DNA from: Pseudomonas sp. DTU_2021_1001937_2_SI_NGA_ILE_001
GTDB lineage: Bacteria > Pseudomonadota > Gammaproteobacteria > Pseudomonadales > Pseudomonadaceae
Length of the DNA: 64,000 bases
Direction of reading: 5' to 3'
Assembly: GCF_032463525.1 (NCBI RefSeq)
Contig: NZ_CP135971.1
Coordinates: forward strand, 5,458,501 to 5,522,500
Positions 40,420-48,128 of this stretch are shown here, piece after piece (position 1 is the first letter of the stretch; each line of letters opens with the position of its first letter). The position numbers and the translations under genes are program-made. The notes below the pieces were generated by a model. It was not told the origin of the DNA and ran no database searches. It saw nothing but the letters and a program-made list of their open reading frames with translations.

Positions 40420-41757
40420 ATGACAACCCCCGCTGCCGAGCAGGTCGATCCTGCCACCCTGAGAAAAGTCATCGTCGCGGCCGCCATCGGCAACTTCGTC
40501 GAGTGGTTCGATTTCGCCGTCTACGGCTTTCTGGCCACCACCATCGCGCTGCTGTTCTTTCCCAGCGGCGACGCCAGCGTCGCACTGCTCAAGACCTTCG
40601 CGGTGTTCGCCGTGGCCTTTGCCTTCCGGCCCCTGGGCGGCATCGTCTTCGGCATGCTGGGTGACCGCATCGGTCGCAAGCGCACCCTGGCCATGACCAT
40701 CTTGTTGATGGCCGCCGCCACCACCCTGATCGGCCTGTTGCCGACCTACGCCAGCATCGGCCTGCTGGCGCCGGTGCTGCTGACCCTGATCCGCTGTGCC
40801 CAGGGCTTCTCGGCCGGTGGCGAATACGCTGGCGCCTGTGCCTATGTGATGGAGCATGCGCCCATCGGCAAGCGCGCCTGGTACGGCAGCTTCCTGCCGG
40901 TCTCGACCTTTTCCGCCTTCGCCTGCGCGGCGGTGGTGGCCTATGTGCTGGAGGCCAGCTTGTCGAGCGAAGCCATGACCAGTTGGGGCTGGCGTCTGCC
41001 GTTCCTGATCGCCGCGCCGCTGGGGCTGATCGGCCTGTACCTGCGCTGGCGTCTGGACGAGACCCCGGCGTTCCAGGCGGTCAGCGACGAGCATGAGGTG
41101 GCCCATTCGCCGCTGAAAGAAACCCTGGTGCATCACGCCCGGCCGATTCTCTGCCTGGGCGCCTTCGTGTCGCTGACGGCGCTGTCGTTCTATATGTTCA
41201 CCACTTATTTCGCCACCTATCTGCAAGTGGCCGGTGGCCTGAGCCGCTCGGCATCGCTGCTGGTGGCGCTGATCGCCCTGGGTTTCGCCGCGGCATTCTG
41301 CCCGCTGGCCGGGGCGTTTTCCGACAAGGTCGGGCGGCGCAAGACCGTCGTGGTCACCTGTGTCTGGCTGGTGGTCGCGGACTTGCCAGCGTTTCTGATG
41401 GCCAGCTCCGGTTCGTTCCTCGCCTCGGTGCTGGGCGTGATGCTGCTGGCGGTCGGTGCGGTGCTCAGTGGCGTGGTCACGGCAGCGCTGCTCTCCGAAG
41501 TGTTCCCGACCCGCACCCGCTACACGGCGTCGGCGATCACCTACAACATGGCCTATACGCTGTTCGGCGGTACCGCTCCCTTGATGGCCACCTGGTTGAT
41601 CTCCACCACCGGCAGCAACCTGTCGCCGGCCTTCTACCTGATCGCCGTGTCACTGCTGGCCCTGGTCGGCGGGTTGGCGTTGCCGGAAACCTCGCGGATC
41701 TCGCTGCACCAGGTGCCGTCGATGGATGCCAAGGTGCCGGCCGGTTCGCTGGCCTGA
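40420..41757 (+). CDS. MFS transporter, metabolite:H+ symporter family
   Basis: A 445-residue 12-TM transporter of the MHS subfamily (ProP/KgtP/CitA-like). It begins with the family pattern IGNFVEWFDFAVYG. The cytoplasmic loop signature GDRIGRKRTL follows, then RCAQGFSAGGEYAGA. Substrates of the group include proline, betaine, citrate and 2-oxoglutarate; none can be assigned here. ATG 40420 follows a GAGGTC site. It is separated from the fosmidomycin-type exporter by 150 bp with a palindrome. Confidence 0.9.
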   Translation: MTTPAAEQVDPATLRKVIVAAAIGNFVEWFDFAVYGFLATTIALLFFPSGDASVALLKTFAVFAVAFAFRPLGGIVFGMLGDRIGRKRTLAMTILLMAAATTLIGLLPTYASIGLLAPVLLTLIRCAQGFSAGGEYAGACAYVMEHAPIGKRAWYGSFLPVSTFSAFACAAVVAYVLEASLSSEAMTSWGWRLPFLIAAPLGLIGLYLRWRLDETPAFQAVSDEHEVAHSPLKETLVHHARPILCLGAFVSLTALSFYMFTTYFATYLQVAGGLSRSASLLVALIALGFAAAFCPLAGAFSDKVGRRKTVVVTCVWLVVADLPAFLMASSGSFLASVLGVMLLAVGAVLSGVVTAALLSEVFPTRTRYTASAITYNMAYTLFGGTAPLMATWLISTTGSNLSPAFYLIAVSLLALVGGLALPETSRISLHQVPSMDAKVPAGSLA

Positions 41758-41840
41758 GCCCTGTCGGGCGGGGCGGGCGCCAGCCGGTCGAGGAAAGCCT
41801 GGCGCAGGCGCGGTGAAAAGTGGCACATTGTGGCCCCCTT

Positions 41841-41872
41841 GCGGCGACGACACATTTTGTAATCGTCGCCGC
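41841..41872. promoter_or_regulatory. perfect 10-bp inverted repeat upstream of fsr
   Basis: GCGGCGACGA and TCGTCGCCGC flank an AT-rich 12-nt centre containing TTTTGTAA, about 36 bp before the fsr ATG. The long symmetric arms suggest an operator for a dimeric regulator; a hairpin in the leader is the alternative. Confidence 0.5.
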
Positions 41873-41907
41873 CAGGGCTTTGCTACCTGCCGCTATGGAA
41901 GACCCTC

Positions 41908-43113
41908 ATGTCCAGTGCCCAATCCGCCCCTGCGGCGGCCTCGACCACCCCGCAGTCCAGCCCCCTGGTCATGCGCATCATCGGCGCCGTGGCGCTGGCG
42001 CACCTGATCAATGACCTGATCCAGGCGATCCTGCCGTCCATCTATCCGATGCTCAAGGACAGCTACGACCTGAGCTTCGCGCAGATCGGCCTGATCACCC
42101 TGACATTCCAGCTCACCGCCTCGCTGCTGCAGCCGTGGGTCGGCTATTACACCGACCGGCATCCTAATCCGCTGGTGCTGCCGCTGGGTTCGGTGTGCAC
42201 GCTGATCGGTATCCTGATGATGTCGATGGTCGGCAGTTTCCCGTTGATTCTGCTTGCGGCGGCGCTGATCGGCATCGGCTCCTCGACCTTCCACCCCGAA
42301 GCGTCGCGCATCGCCCGCCTGGCTTCCGGTGGGCGCTTCGGCCTGGCGCAATCGACCTTTCAGGTCGGCGGCAACACCGGGACGGCGATCGGCCCGTTGC
42401 TGGCGGCGGCGATCATCATTCCTTTCGGCCAGGGCAACGTGGCCTTCGTCGGCGTGATCGCGTTGCTGGCTCTGGGGCTGCTATGGGCCATCAGCCGTTG
42501 GTACAAGAACCACCTCAACCTGTTCAAGCTCAAGGCCGGGCAGAAAGCCACCCACGGCTTGTCGCGGCAGAAGGTGATCTTTTCGCTGGTGATCCTGGCG
42601 CTGCTGATCTTCTCCAAATTCTGGTACATGACCAGCCTGACCAGCTACTACACCTTCTACCTGATCGAGAAGTTCGACCTTTCGGTAGCCAGCTCGCAAC
42701 TGCACCTGTTCCTGTTTCTCGGTGCGGTAGCCGCCGGGACCTTCTTCGGCGGACCGATCGGCGACCGCATCGGGCGCAAGGCGGTGATCTGGTTCTCGAT
42801 CCTGGGGGCGGCGCCGTTCACCCTGGCGCTGCCCTATGCCGACCTGTTCTGGACCAGTGTGCTGAGCGTCATCATCGGTTTCGTCCTGGCCTCGGCGTTC
42901 TCGGCCATCGTGGTCTACGCCCAGGAACTGGTGCCCGGCAATGTCGGCATGATCGCCGGGGTGTTCTTCGGCCTGATGTTCGGCCTGAGCGGCATCGGTG
43001 CCGGTACCCTGGGTTACCTGGCCGACAGCCGTGGCATCGAGTACGTCTACCACCTGTGCTCGTTCCTGCCCCTGCTGGGCATTCTCACTATTCTTCTGCC
43101 GCGCACCCGGTAA
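41908..43113 (+). CDS. fsr: fosmidomycin-resistance-type MFS exporter
   Basis: A 401-residue 12-TM major facilitator protein similar to Fsr. It has NDLIQAILPSIYPMLKDSYDLSF in TM1 (core NDLIQAILPSIYP), GYYTDRHP in loop 2-3, SSTFHPEASRIAR and the central GDRIGRKAVIW loop. Fsr exports the antibiotic fosmidomycin in E. coli; physiological substrates are unknown. It may be governed by the palindrome at 41841. It is convergent with DUF1853. Confidence 0.88.
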   Translation: MSSAQSAPAAASTTPQSSPLVMRIIGAVALAHLINDLIQAILPSIYPMLKDSYDLSFAQIGLITLTFQLTASLLQPWVGYYTDRHPNPLVLPLGSVCTLIGILMMSMVGSFPLILLAAALIGIGSSTFHPEASRIARLASGGRFGLAQSTFQVGGNTGTAIGPLLAAAIIIPFGQGNVAFVGVIALLALGLLWAISRWYKNHLNLFKLKAGQKATHGLSRQKVIFSLVILALLIFSKFWYMTSLTSYYTFYLIEKFDLSVASSQLHLFLFLGAVAAGTFFGGPIGDRIGRKAVIWFSILGAAPFTLALPYADLFWTSVLSVIIGFVLASAFSAIVVYAQELVPGNVGMIAGVFFGLMFGLSGIGAGTLGYLADSRGIEYVYHLCSFLPLLGILTILLPRTR

Positions 43114-43129
43114 CCTTGGACTTGGCCCG

Positions 43130-44077
43130 TCAGCGCCTGCTGTCGGGCAGCTCCGGCCAGGCGTCGGCCACCAGGAACAGCCGTTCGGCTTCCTGCCAGT
43201 CGTCCTCGGCCTGCTGCTCCAGGCGCACCAGCAGTTGCGCCGGGGCCTGTGGGTCGAGCTGCTGCAACCATTCATCCAGTTGCGTTTCCGGCCAGGCCGT
43301 GGTGCTGCGGGCCGGTGCCAGCCAGGCCTGGCGCGGTAGGGGTTGCCAGCGCCCGGCGGGGCACTGCGCGGCATAGGCCGGCCAGTCGCGCTGGTGCAGC
43401 CAGCGGCCGCGCAGATGCCGCTCATCGGCGCCTCGCGGTGGCTGTGCCTGCCCCGGCCAGGGGTAGAGCAGGTAGCCACCCAGCCAGAATTCGGCACTGA
43501 AGGCTTCGATGCCCAGCGCCGCCAGGGCCGTCTGGGCCTGTGGGCGGCTGGACATGGGCAACTGGTGCTCGCTCAGGTGGGCGAGCTTACGCCCCAGCCG
43601 GTCGTGGGAGGCGGGGCCGAGCCACTGCGCCGGGTCAGTGCCATCGTCGTGTGCCGGGCCGAGGTAGAGCTTGATGGCCAGTTCCAGGTGGTGCACGCCG
43701 TCGCGGTCGCGCAGCAGCAGGTCCAGCTCGCCCAGGGTATGGCCCTGTTCGCGCACCGGCAGATTGGCGGCCAGTACCTCGACACCTGGCGCCTGCTGGG
43801 CGGCGAACTGCCAGAGCTGCTCGTAGTAGCGGCCCAGGCGCCGGCTGCTGGCCTGTTGCAGCCAATGCTCGAGGGGCTCGGGATGCAGGTCCAGAGTACA
43901 GAGGAACCGCCGCCATAGCTCCGGGTCGTCCGCCCAGTCGCTGGCGCTGAGCGGATGACGCTGCGGCCATGGAGCCTGGGCCAGCAGCGGGGGTGAGCAA
44001 ACCACCCAGGCGAGGTCACGTACCGCAGGGTGGTGCAGCTGGCGGGGCAGGTCGGCGAGGCAGGCGAAAGGTGTCAT
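43130..44077 (-). CDS. DUF1853 family protein
   Basis: A 315-residue soluble protein of DUF1853. The conserved core is GELDLLLRD then [12 protein letters not shown] (about residues 116-139), reminiscent of the acidic-plus-Lys cores of PD-(D/E)xK nucleases, although the spacing is not standard. No function is assigned. It is divergent from nadK; the 148-bp gap holds the nadK promoter. Confidence 0.82.
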   Translation of the reverse strand: MTPFACLADLPRQLHHPAVRDLAWVVCSPPLLAQAPWPQRHPLSASDWADDPELWRRFLCTLDLHPEPLEHWLQQASSRRLGRYYEQLWQFAAQQAPGVEVLAANLPVREQGHTLGELDLLLRDRDGVHHLELAIKLYLGPAHDDGTDPAQWLGPASHDRLGRKLAHLSEHQLPMSSRPQAQTALAALGIEAFSAEFWLGGYLLYPWPGQAQPPRGADERHLRGRWLHQRDWPAYAAQCPAGRWQPLPRQAWLAPARSTTAWPETQLDEWLQQLDPQAPAQLLVRLEQQAEDDWQEAERLFLVADAWPELPDSRR

Positions 44078-44157
44078 GCAGCGGATGATAGCCTGGGTCA
44101 GGCCCGGCGCGGGCGTCTTCGGCAGGAACGGGCAGGCCGGTTCAGGTGTCTGCCGGT

Positions 44158-44186
44158 TTGCCGCTGGCCGGGCGTTTCGCCATAAT
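44158..44186 (+). promoter_or_regulatory. sigma-70 promoter of nadK
   Basis: TTGCCG (44158-44163), 17-bp spacer, CATAAT (44181-44186). It predicts a leader of about 33 nt before ATG 44226. Confidence 0.65.
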
Positions 44187-44225
44187 CCCCGGCATTACGC
44201 CGTTTCTACATTCAGCAGGAGCCTC

Positions 44226-45119
44226 ATGGAGCACTTTCGCAATATCGGCATCATCGGCCGCCTGGGCAGTGCCCAGGTGCTGGAGACGGTGCGCCGGCTC
44301 AAGAGATTCCTGCTCGACCGGCATCTGCACGTACTACTCGAAGAAACCATCGCCGAGGTCCTGCCGGGTCATGGCCTGCAGACCTCTTCGCGCAAGATGC
44401 TCGGCGAGGTGTGCGACCTGGTCATCGTGGTCGGCGGTGACGGCAGCCTGCTGGGCGCGGCCCGCGCGCTGGCGCGGCACAACGTGCCGGTGCTGGGCAT
44501 CAACCGGGGCAACCTGGGCTTTCTCACCGACATCCGCCCCGACGAACTGGAGACCAAGGTCGCCGAGGTGCTCGACGGTCATTACCTGGTGGAGAACCGC
44601 TTCCTGCTGCAGGCCGAAGTGCGCCGGCATGGCGAAGGCATCGGCCAGGGCGATGCGCTGAACGACGTGGTCCTGCACCCTGGCAAGTCGACGCGGATGA
44701 TCGAGTTCGAGATCTACATCGACGGCCAGTTCGTCTGCAGCCAGAAGGCCGACGGCCTGATCGTCGCCACCCCCACCGGTTCCACCGCCTATGCGCTGTC
44801 GGCCGGCGGGCCGATCATGCACCCCAAGCTCGACGCCATCGTCATCGTGCCGATGTACCCGCATACCCTTTCGGGACGGCCGATCGTGGTGGATGGCAAC
44901 AGTGAACTGAAGATCGTCGTGGCCAAGGACATGACCATCTACCCGCAAGTCTCCTGCGACGGGCAGAACCATTTCTCCTGTGCGCCGGGCGACACCATCA
45001 CGGTGAAGAAGAAGCCGCAGAAACTGCGGCTGCTCCACCCGCTGGATCACAACTACTACGAAGTGTGCCGGACCAAGCTCGGCTGGGGCAGCCGCCTTGG
45101 TGGGCGAGGAGACGACTGA
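44226..45119 (+). CDS. nadK: NAD kinase
   Basis: Phosphorylates NAD to NADP. The 297-residue protein has the GGDGS motif (70-74), the NLGFLTDI segment and TPTGSTAYALSAGGPI. The frame is open upstream to 44076, but ATG 44226, preceded by CAGGAGCC, gives the family start. It overlaps the next gene by one base and heads a tight run nadK-phosphoesterase-glpG-yeaC-DUF2797. Confidence 0.96.
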   Translation: MEHFRNIGIIGRLGSAQVLETVRRLKRFLLDRHLHVLLEETIAEVLPGHGLQTSSRKMLGEVCDLVIVVGGDGSLLGAARALARHNVPVLGINRGNLGFLTDIRPDELETKVAEVLDGHYLVENRFLLQAEVRRHGEGIGQGDALNDVVLHPGKSTRMIEFEIYIDGQFVCSQKADGLIVATPTGSTAYALSAGGPIMHPKLDAIVIVPMYPHTLSGRPIVVDGNSELKIVVAKDMTIYPQVSCDGQNHFSCAPGDTITVKKKPQKLRLLHPLDHNYYEVCRTKLGWGSRLGGRGDD

Positions 45120-46090
45120 TGGTCGATCCTGCGCGTAGCTTTGATCTTATCGGTGACGTGCATGGGTGTGCCCAGACCCTCGAACTGCTTCTGGAGCGGC
45201 TGGGCTATCGCCGTGAAGGCGGTGTATGGCGCCACCCCCGGCGTATGGCGTTGTTTCTCGGTGACATCGTCGACCGCGGCCCGCGTATCCGCGAGGCGCT
45301 GCACATCGTGCGCGACATGGTCCAGGCCGGACAGGCCCTGTGCATCATGGGCAACCACGAATTCAACGCGCTGGGCTGGGTCACCCCGGCGGCGCCGGAA
45401 AGTGGCCAGCGCTTCGTGCGCGAGCACACCCCGCGCCATGAAAAACTCATCGGCGAGACCCTGGCGCAGTTCGAGCGCTATCCCGATGAGTGGCGCGCCT
45501 TCCTCGACTGGTTCTACGAGCTGCCGCTGTTCATCGATGCCGGGCGCTTCCGTGCGGTGCACGCCTGCTGGGACCCCAACCTCATCGAGCCGCTGCGCGG
45601 CCTGCACGGCAGCGGCCTGATCGACCAGCATTTCATCCAGGCCTCGGCGGTGCCTGGCAGTTTCGCCAGCAACGTGTTCAACCGCCTGCTGCGCGGCACC
45701 GACATGCGTCTGCCACACGGCATGACCTTTACCGGTGGTGACGGCCTGACCCGTGAGTTCTTCCGCACCAAGTTCTGGGAAGACGACCCGCAGACCTACG
45801 GCGATGTGGTGTTCCAGCCCGACGCGCTGCCTGAAGGCGTGGCCAAGACGCCGTTGTCCACTTCCGACAAGAACGCCCTGCTGCGCTACGGCAGCGAAGA
45901 GCCGCTGCTGTTCGTCGGTCATTACTGGCGCAGCGGTACCCCGGCGCCGATCCGTCCCAACCTGGCCTGCCTGGACTACAGCGCGGTGCTGTATGGCAAA
46001 TTGGTCGCCTACCGATTGGACCAGGAAACCGTGCTCGACCCTGGCAAGTTCGTCTGGGTCGACGTGCAGCGTCCGGAGCTGAAGCCATGA
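45119..46090 (+). CDS. metallophosphoesterase
   Basis: A 323-residue calcineurin-type phosphoesterase. Metal-binding motifs are GDVHGC, GDIVDRGP and GNHEFNALG, with a later GHYWRSGTPAP supplying the last His. Substrate unknown; PPP-like serine/threonine or symmetrical dinucleotide phosphatase activity is possible. ATG 45119 overlaps the nadK stop (TGATG). The downstream rhomboid overlaps its stop (ATGA), so all three are coupled. Confidence 0.9.
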   Translation: MVDPARSFDLIGDVHGCAQTLELLLERLGYRREGGVWRHPRRMALFLGDIVDRGPRIREALHIVRDMVQAGQALCIMGNHEFNALGWVTPAAPESGQRFVREHTPRHEKLIGETLAQFERYPDEWRAFLDWFYELPLFIDAGRFRAVHACWDPNLIEPLRGLHGSGLIDQHFIQASAVPGSFASNVFNRLLRGTDMRLPHGMTFTGGDGLTREFFRTKFWEDDPQTYGDVVFQPDALPEGVAKTPLSTSDKNALLRYGSEEPLLFVGHYWRSGTPAPIRPNLACLDYSAVLYGKLVAYRLDQETVLDPGKFVWVDVQRPELKP

Positions 46091-46956
46091 ACCCGGTTGC
46101 CGTGCTACGCCTGCCGCTGTCCACCGACCTGAACGGCTTCGTCAGCCTGCTGCGGCGCCTGAACGTTCCGCACCGGGTCACCGAGGAGTCCGGCCAGCAG
46201 GTACTCTGGGTTCCGGATCACGCACAGTTGGCCGATGAGGTCCGCGAGCTTTACGAGCGGTTTCCCGCCGGCGATGACCAGTATCAGCCGCCCCAGTCGT
46301 TGGCACCGGCCGTGCAGCGCCCGAGTTTCGTCCAGCAACTGCGCCAGTCGCCGTTCACGGTGCTGGTGCTGCTGCTCACGCTGGTGGTGGCCGGGCGGAC
46401 CCTGCTGGGCGAGAACCTGGAAGCGGTGCGCTGGTTCACCTTCCTGGATTTCCATATCTACGGCGACTACGCCAGCTTCGTGCCCCTGGCCGACAGCCTG
46501 GCAGCAGGGCAGTGGTGGCGCCTGGTATCGCCGATGCTGATCCATTTCGGCATCCTGCACCTGGCGATGAACAGCCTTTGGTACTGGGAGCTGGGCCGGC
46601 GTATCGAGCGGCGCCAGGGCGGGCTGATGCTGGTGCTGCTGACCCTGGTGTTCGCCGCCGTGTCCAACTACGTGCAATACCGCTTCAGCGGGCCGACGCT
46701 GTTTGGCGGGCTGTCTGGCGTGCTCTACGGCCTGCTGGGCCATTGCTGGCTGTACCAGTGGCTGGCGCCCAACCCGGTCTACCACCTGCCACGCGGGGTG
46801 CTGGTGATGATGCTGGTCTGGTTGCTGGTGTGCCTCTCCGGGGTGGTCAGCCTGCTGGGCTTTGGCGAGATCGCCAACGGTGCGCACGTCGGCGGGTTGA
46901 TCATCGGTTGTGTCACGGGTCTGGTCGGGGGTGTCATGGCCCGCCGGACCGCTTAG
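46087..46956 (+). CDS. glpG: GlpG-type rhomboid intramembrane protease
   Basis: A 289-residue intramembrane serine protease. An N-terminal cytoplasmic domain (about 1-85) is followed by six transmembrane segments. The catalytic dyad is Ser210 in GGLSGVLYG and His267 in NGAHVGG. HFGILHLAMNSLW carries the conserved His and Asn of TM2. The N-terminal domain marks the GlpG subtype. It is one of two rhomboids in this window; the other is at 52.4 kb. Confidence 0.93.
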   Translation: MNPVAVLRLPLSTDLNGFVSLLRRLNVPHRVTEESGQQVLWVPDHAQLADEVRELYERFPAGDDQYQPPQSLAPAVQRPSFVQQLRQSPFTVLVLLLTLVVAGRTLLGENLEAVRWFTFLDFHIYGDYASFVPLADSLAAGQWWRLVSPMLIHFGILHLAMNSLWYWELGRRIERRQGGLMLVLLTLVFAAVSNYVQYRFSGPTLFGGLSGVLYGLLGHCWLYQWLAPNPVYHLPRGVLVMMLVWLLVCLSGVVSLLGFGEIANGAHVGGLIIGCVTGLVGGVMARRTA

Positions 46957-46985
46957 AATTTGCGGCTGTCTTTTTGGAGTACGCC

Positions 46986-47246
46986 ATGTCCTCGTTTATG
47001 GAAATGATCGAAAACATCACCCCTGACATCTACGAGAGCCTCAAGCTGGCCGTGGAAATCGGCAAGTGGTCCGATGGCCGCAAGCTGACCCAGGAGCAGC
47101 GCGAACTGTCGATGCAGGCGCTGATCGCCTGGGAAGTGCGCAACCTGCCCGAAGAGCAGCGCACTGGCTACATGGGGCCGCAGGAATGCGCGTCGAAGTC
47201 GGCACCGATCCCCAACATCCTGTTCAAGTCGGACGCCATCCATTGA
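46986..47246 (+). CDS. YeaC family protein (DUF1315)
   Basis: An 86-residue soluble protein of DUF1315, with GKWSDGRKLTQEQRE and the central EVRNLPEEQRTGYM. Function unknown. A candidate GTGTCA-17-TAGAAT promoter precedes it (46931-46959), so it may be transcribed apart from glpG. Its last bases overlap the TTG start of the DUF2797 gene. Confidence 0.88.
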   Translation: MSSFMEMIENITPDIYESLKLAVEIGKWSDGRKLTQEQRELSMQALIAWEVRNLPEEQRTGYMGPQECASKSAPIPNILFKSDAIH

Positions 47247-48076
47247 TCGAATTGGGCCGAGGTTCCGTCAACAAGATGGCGGCGCGTCAGTCGGACGCGC
47301 CACATGTGCAATACGCGTTTCGCCTGGGCGACGCGGAAATTCCGGTCAACCCGCTGATCGGCCAGAGCCTGCGCCTGGAGTACCTGGGCGCCATTCACTG
47401 CAGCCACTGCGGGCGCAAGACCAAGACCAGCTACAGCCAGGGCTATTGCTACCCTTGCATGCAGAAGCTGGCGCAGTGCGATATCTGCATCATGAGCCCG
47501 GAGAAGTGCCATCACCACGAAGGCACCTGCCGCGAGCCGGCCTGGGGCGAGCAGTTCTGCATGACCGACCACATCGTCTACCTGGCCAATTCGTCCGGGG
47601 TCAAGGTCGGTATCACCCGCGCCACCCAACTGCCGACCCGCTGGCTGGACCAGGGCGCCAGCCAGGCGCTGCCGATCCTGCGCGTCGCCACCCGCCAGCA
47701 ATCGGGCTTCGTCGAAGACCTGCTGCGCAGCCAGGTCGCTGACCGTACCAACTGGCGTGAACTGCTCAAGGGCGAGGCGCTGCCGGTGGACCTGGTGGCC
47801 ATTCGTGAGCAGCTGTTCGCCCAGTGCGCCGATGGCCTGGCGGCGCTGCAGGCACGTTTCGGCCTGCAGGCCATCCAGCTGCTCAGCGATGCCGAGCCGC
47901 TGACGTTCAGTTATCCGGTCGAGGCCTACCCGACCAAGATCGTCAGTTTCAACCTGGACAAGAACCCGGTGGTGGAAGGTACGCTGCTGGGTATCAAGGG
48001 CCAGTACCTGATCTTCGACACCGGCGTCATCAATATCCGCAAGTACACCGCCTACCAGATGGCCGTGCTTCAGTAG
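47243..48076 (+). CDS. DUF2797 zinc-binding protein
   Basis: A 277-residue protein with a cysteine-rich N-terminal half: CSHC, CYPC, then CDIC, a CHHH cluster and further Cys/His, enough for two zinc sites. A GIY-YIG-like segment follows (IVYLANSSGVKVGITR), which suggests a nuclease-related fold; no activity is known. TTG 47243 overlaps the yeaC stop. ATG 47276 is the alternative start. Confidence 0.82.
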   Translation: MIELGRGSVNKMAARQSDAPHVQYAFRLGDAEIPVNPLIGQSLRLEYLGAIHCSHCGRKTKTSYSQGYCYPCMQKLAQCDICIMSPEKCHHHEGTCREPAWGEQFCMTDHIVYLANSSGVKVGITRATQLPTRWLDQGASQALPILRVATRQQSGFVEDLLRSQVADRTNWRELLKGEALPVDLVAIREQLFAQCADGLAALQARFGLQAIQLLSDAEPLTFSYPVEAYPTKIVSFNLDKNPVVEGTLLGIKGQYLIFDTGVINIRKYTAYQMAVLQ

Positions 48077-48128
48077 TCTTGCCGCGTGCCGCCGGTGGGT
48101 GGCACGCCGAACCTCACAAGGATTCCGT

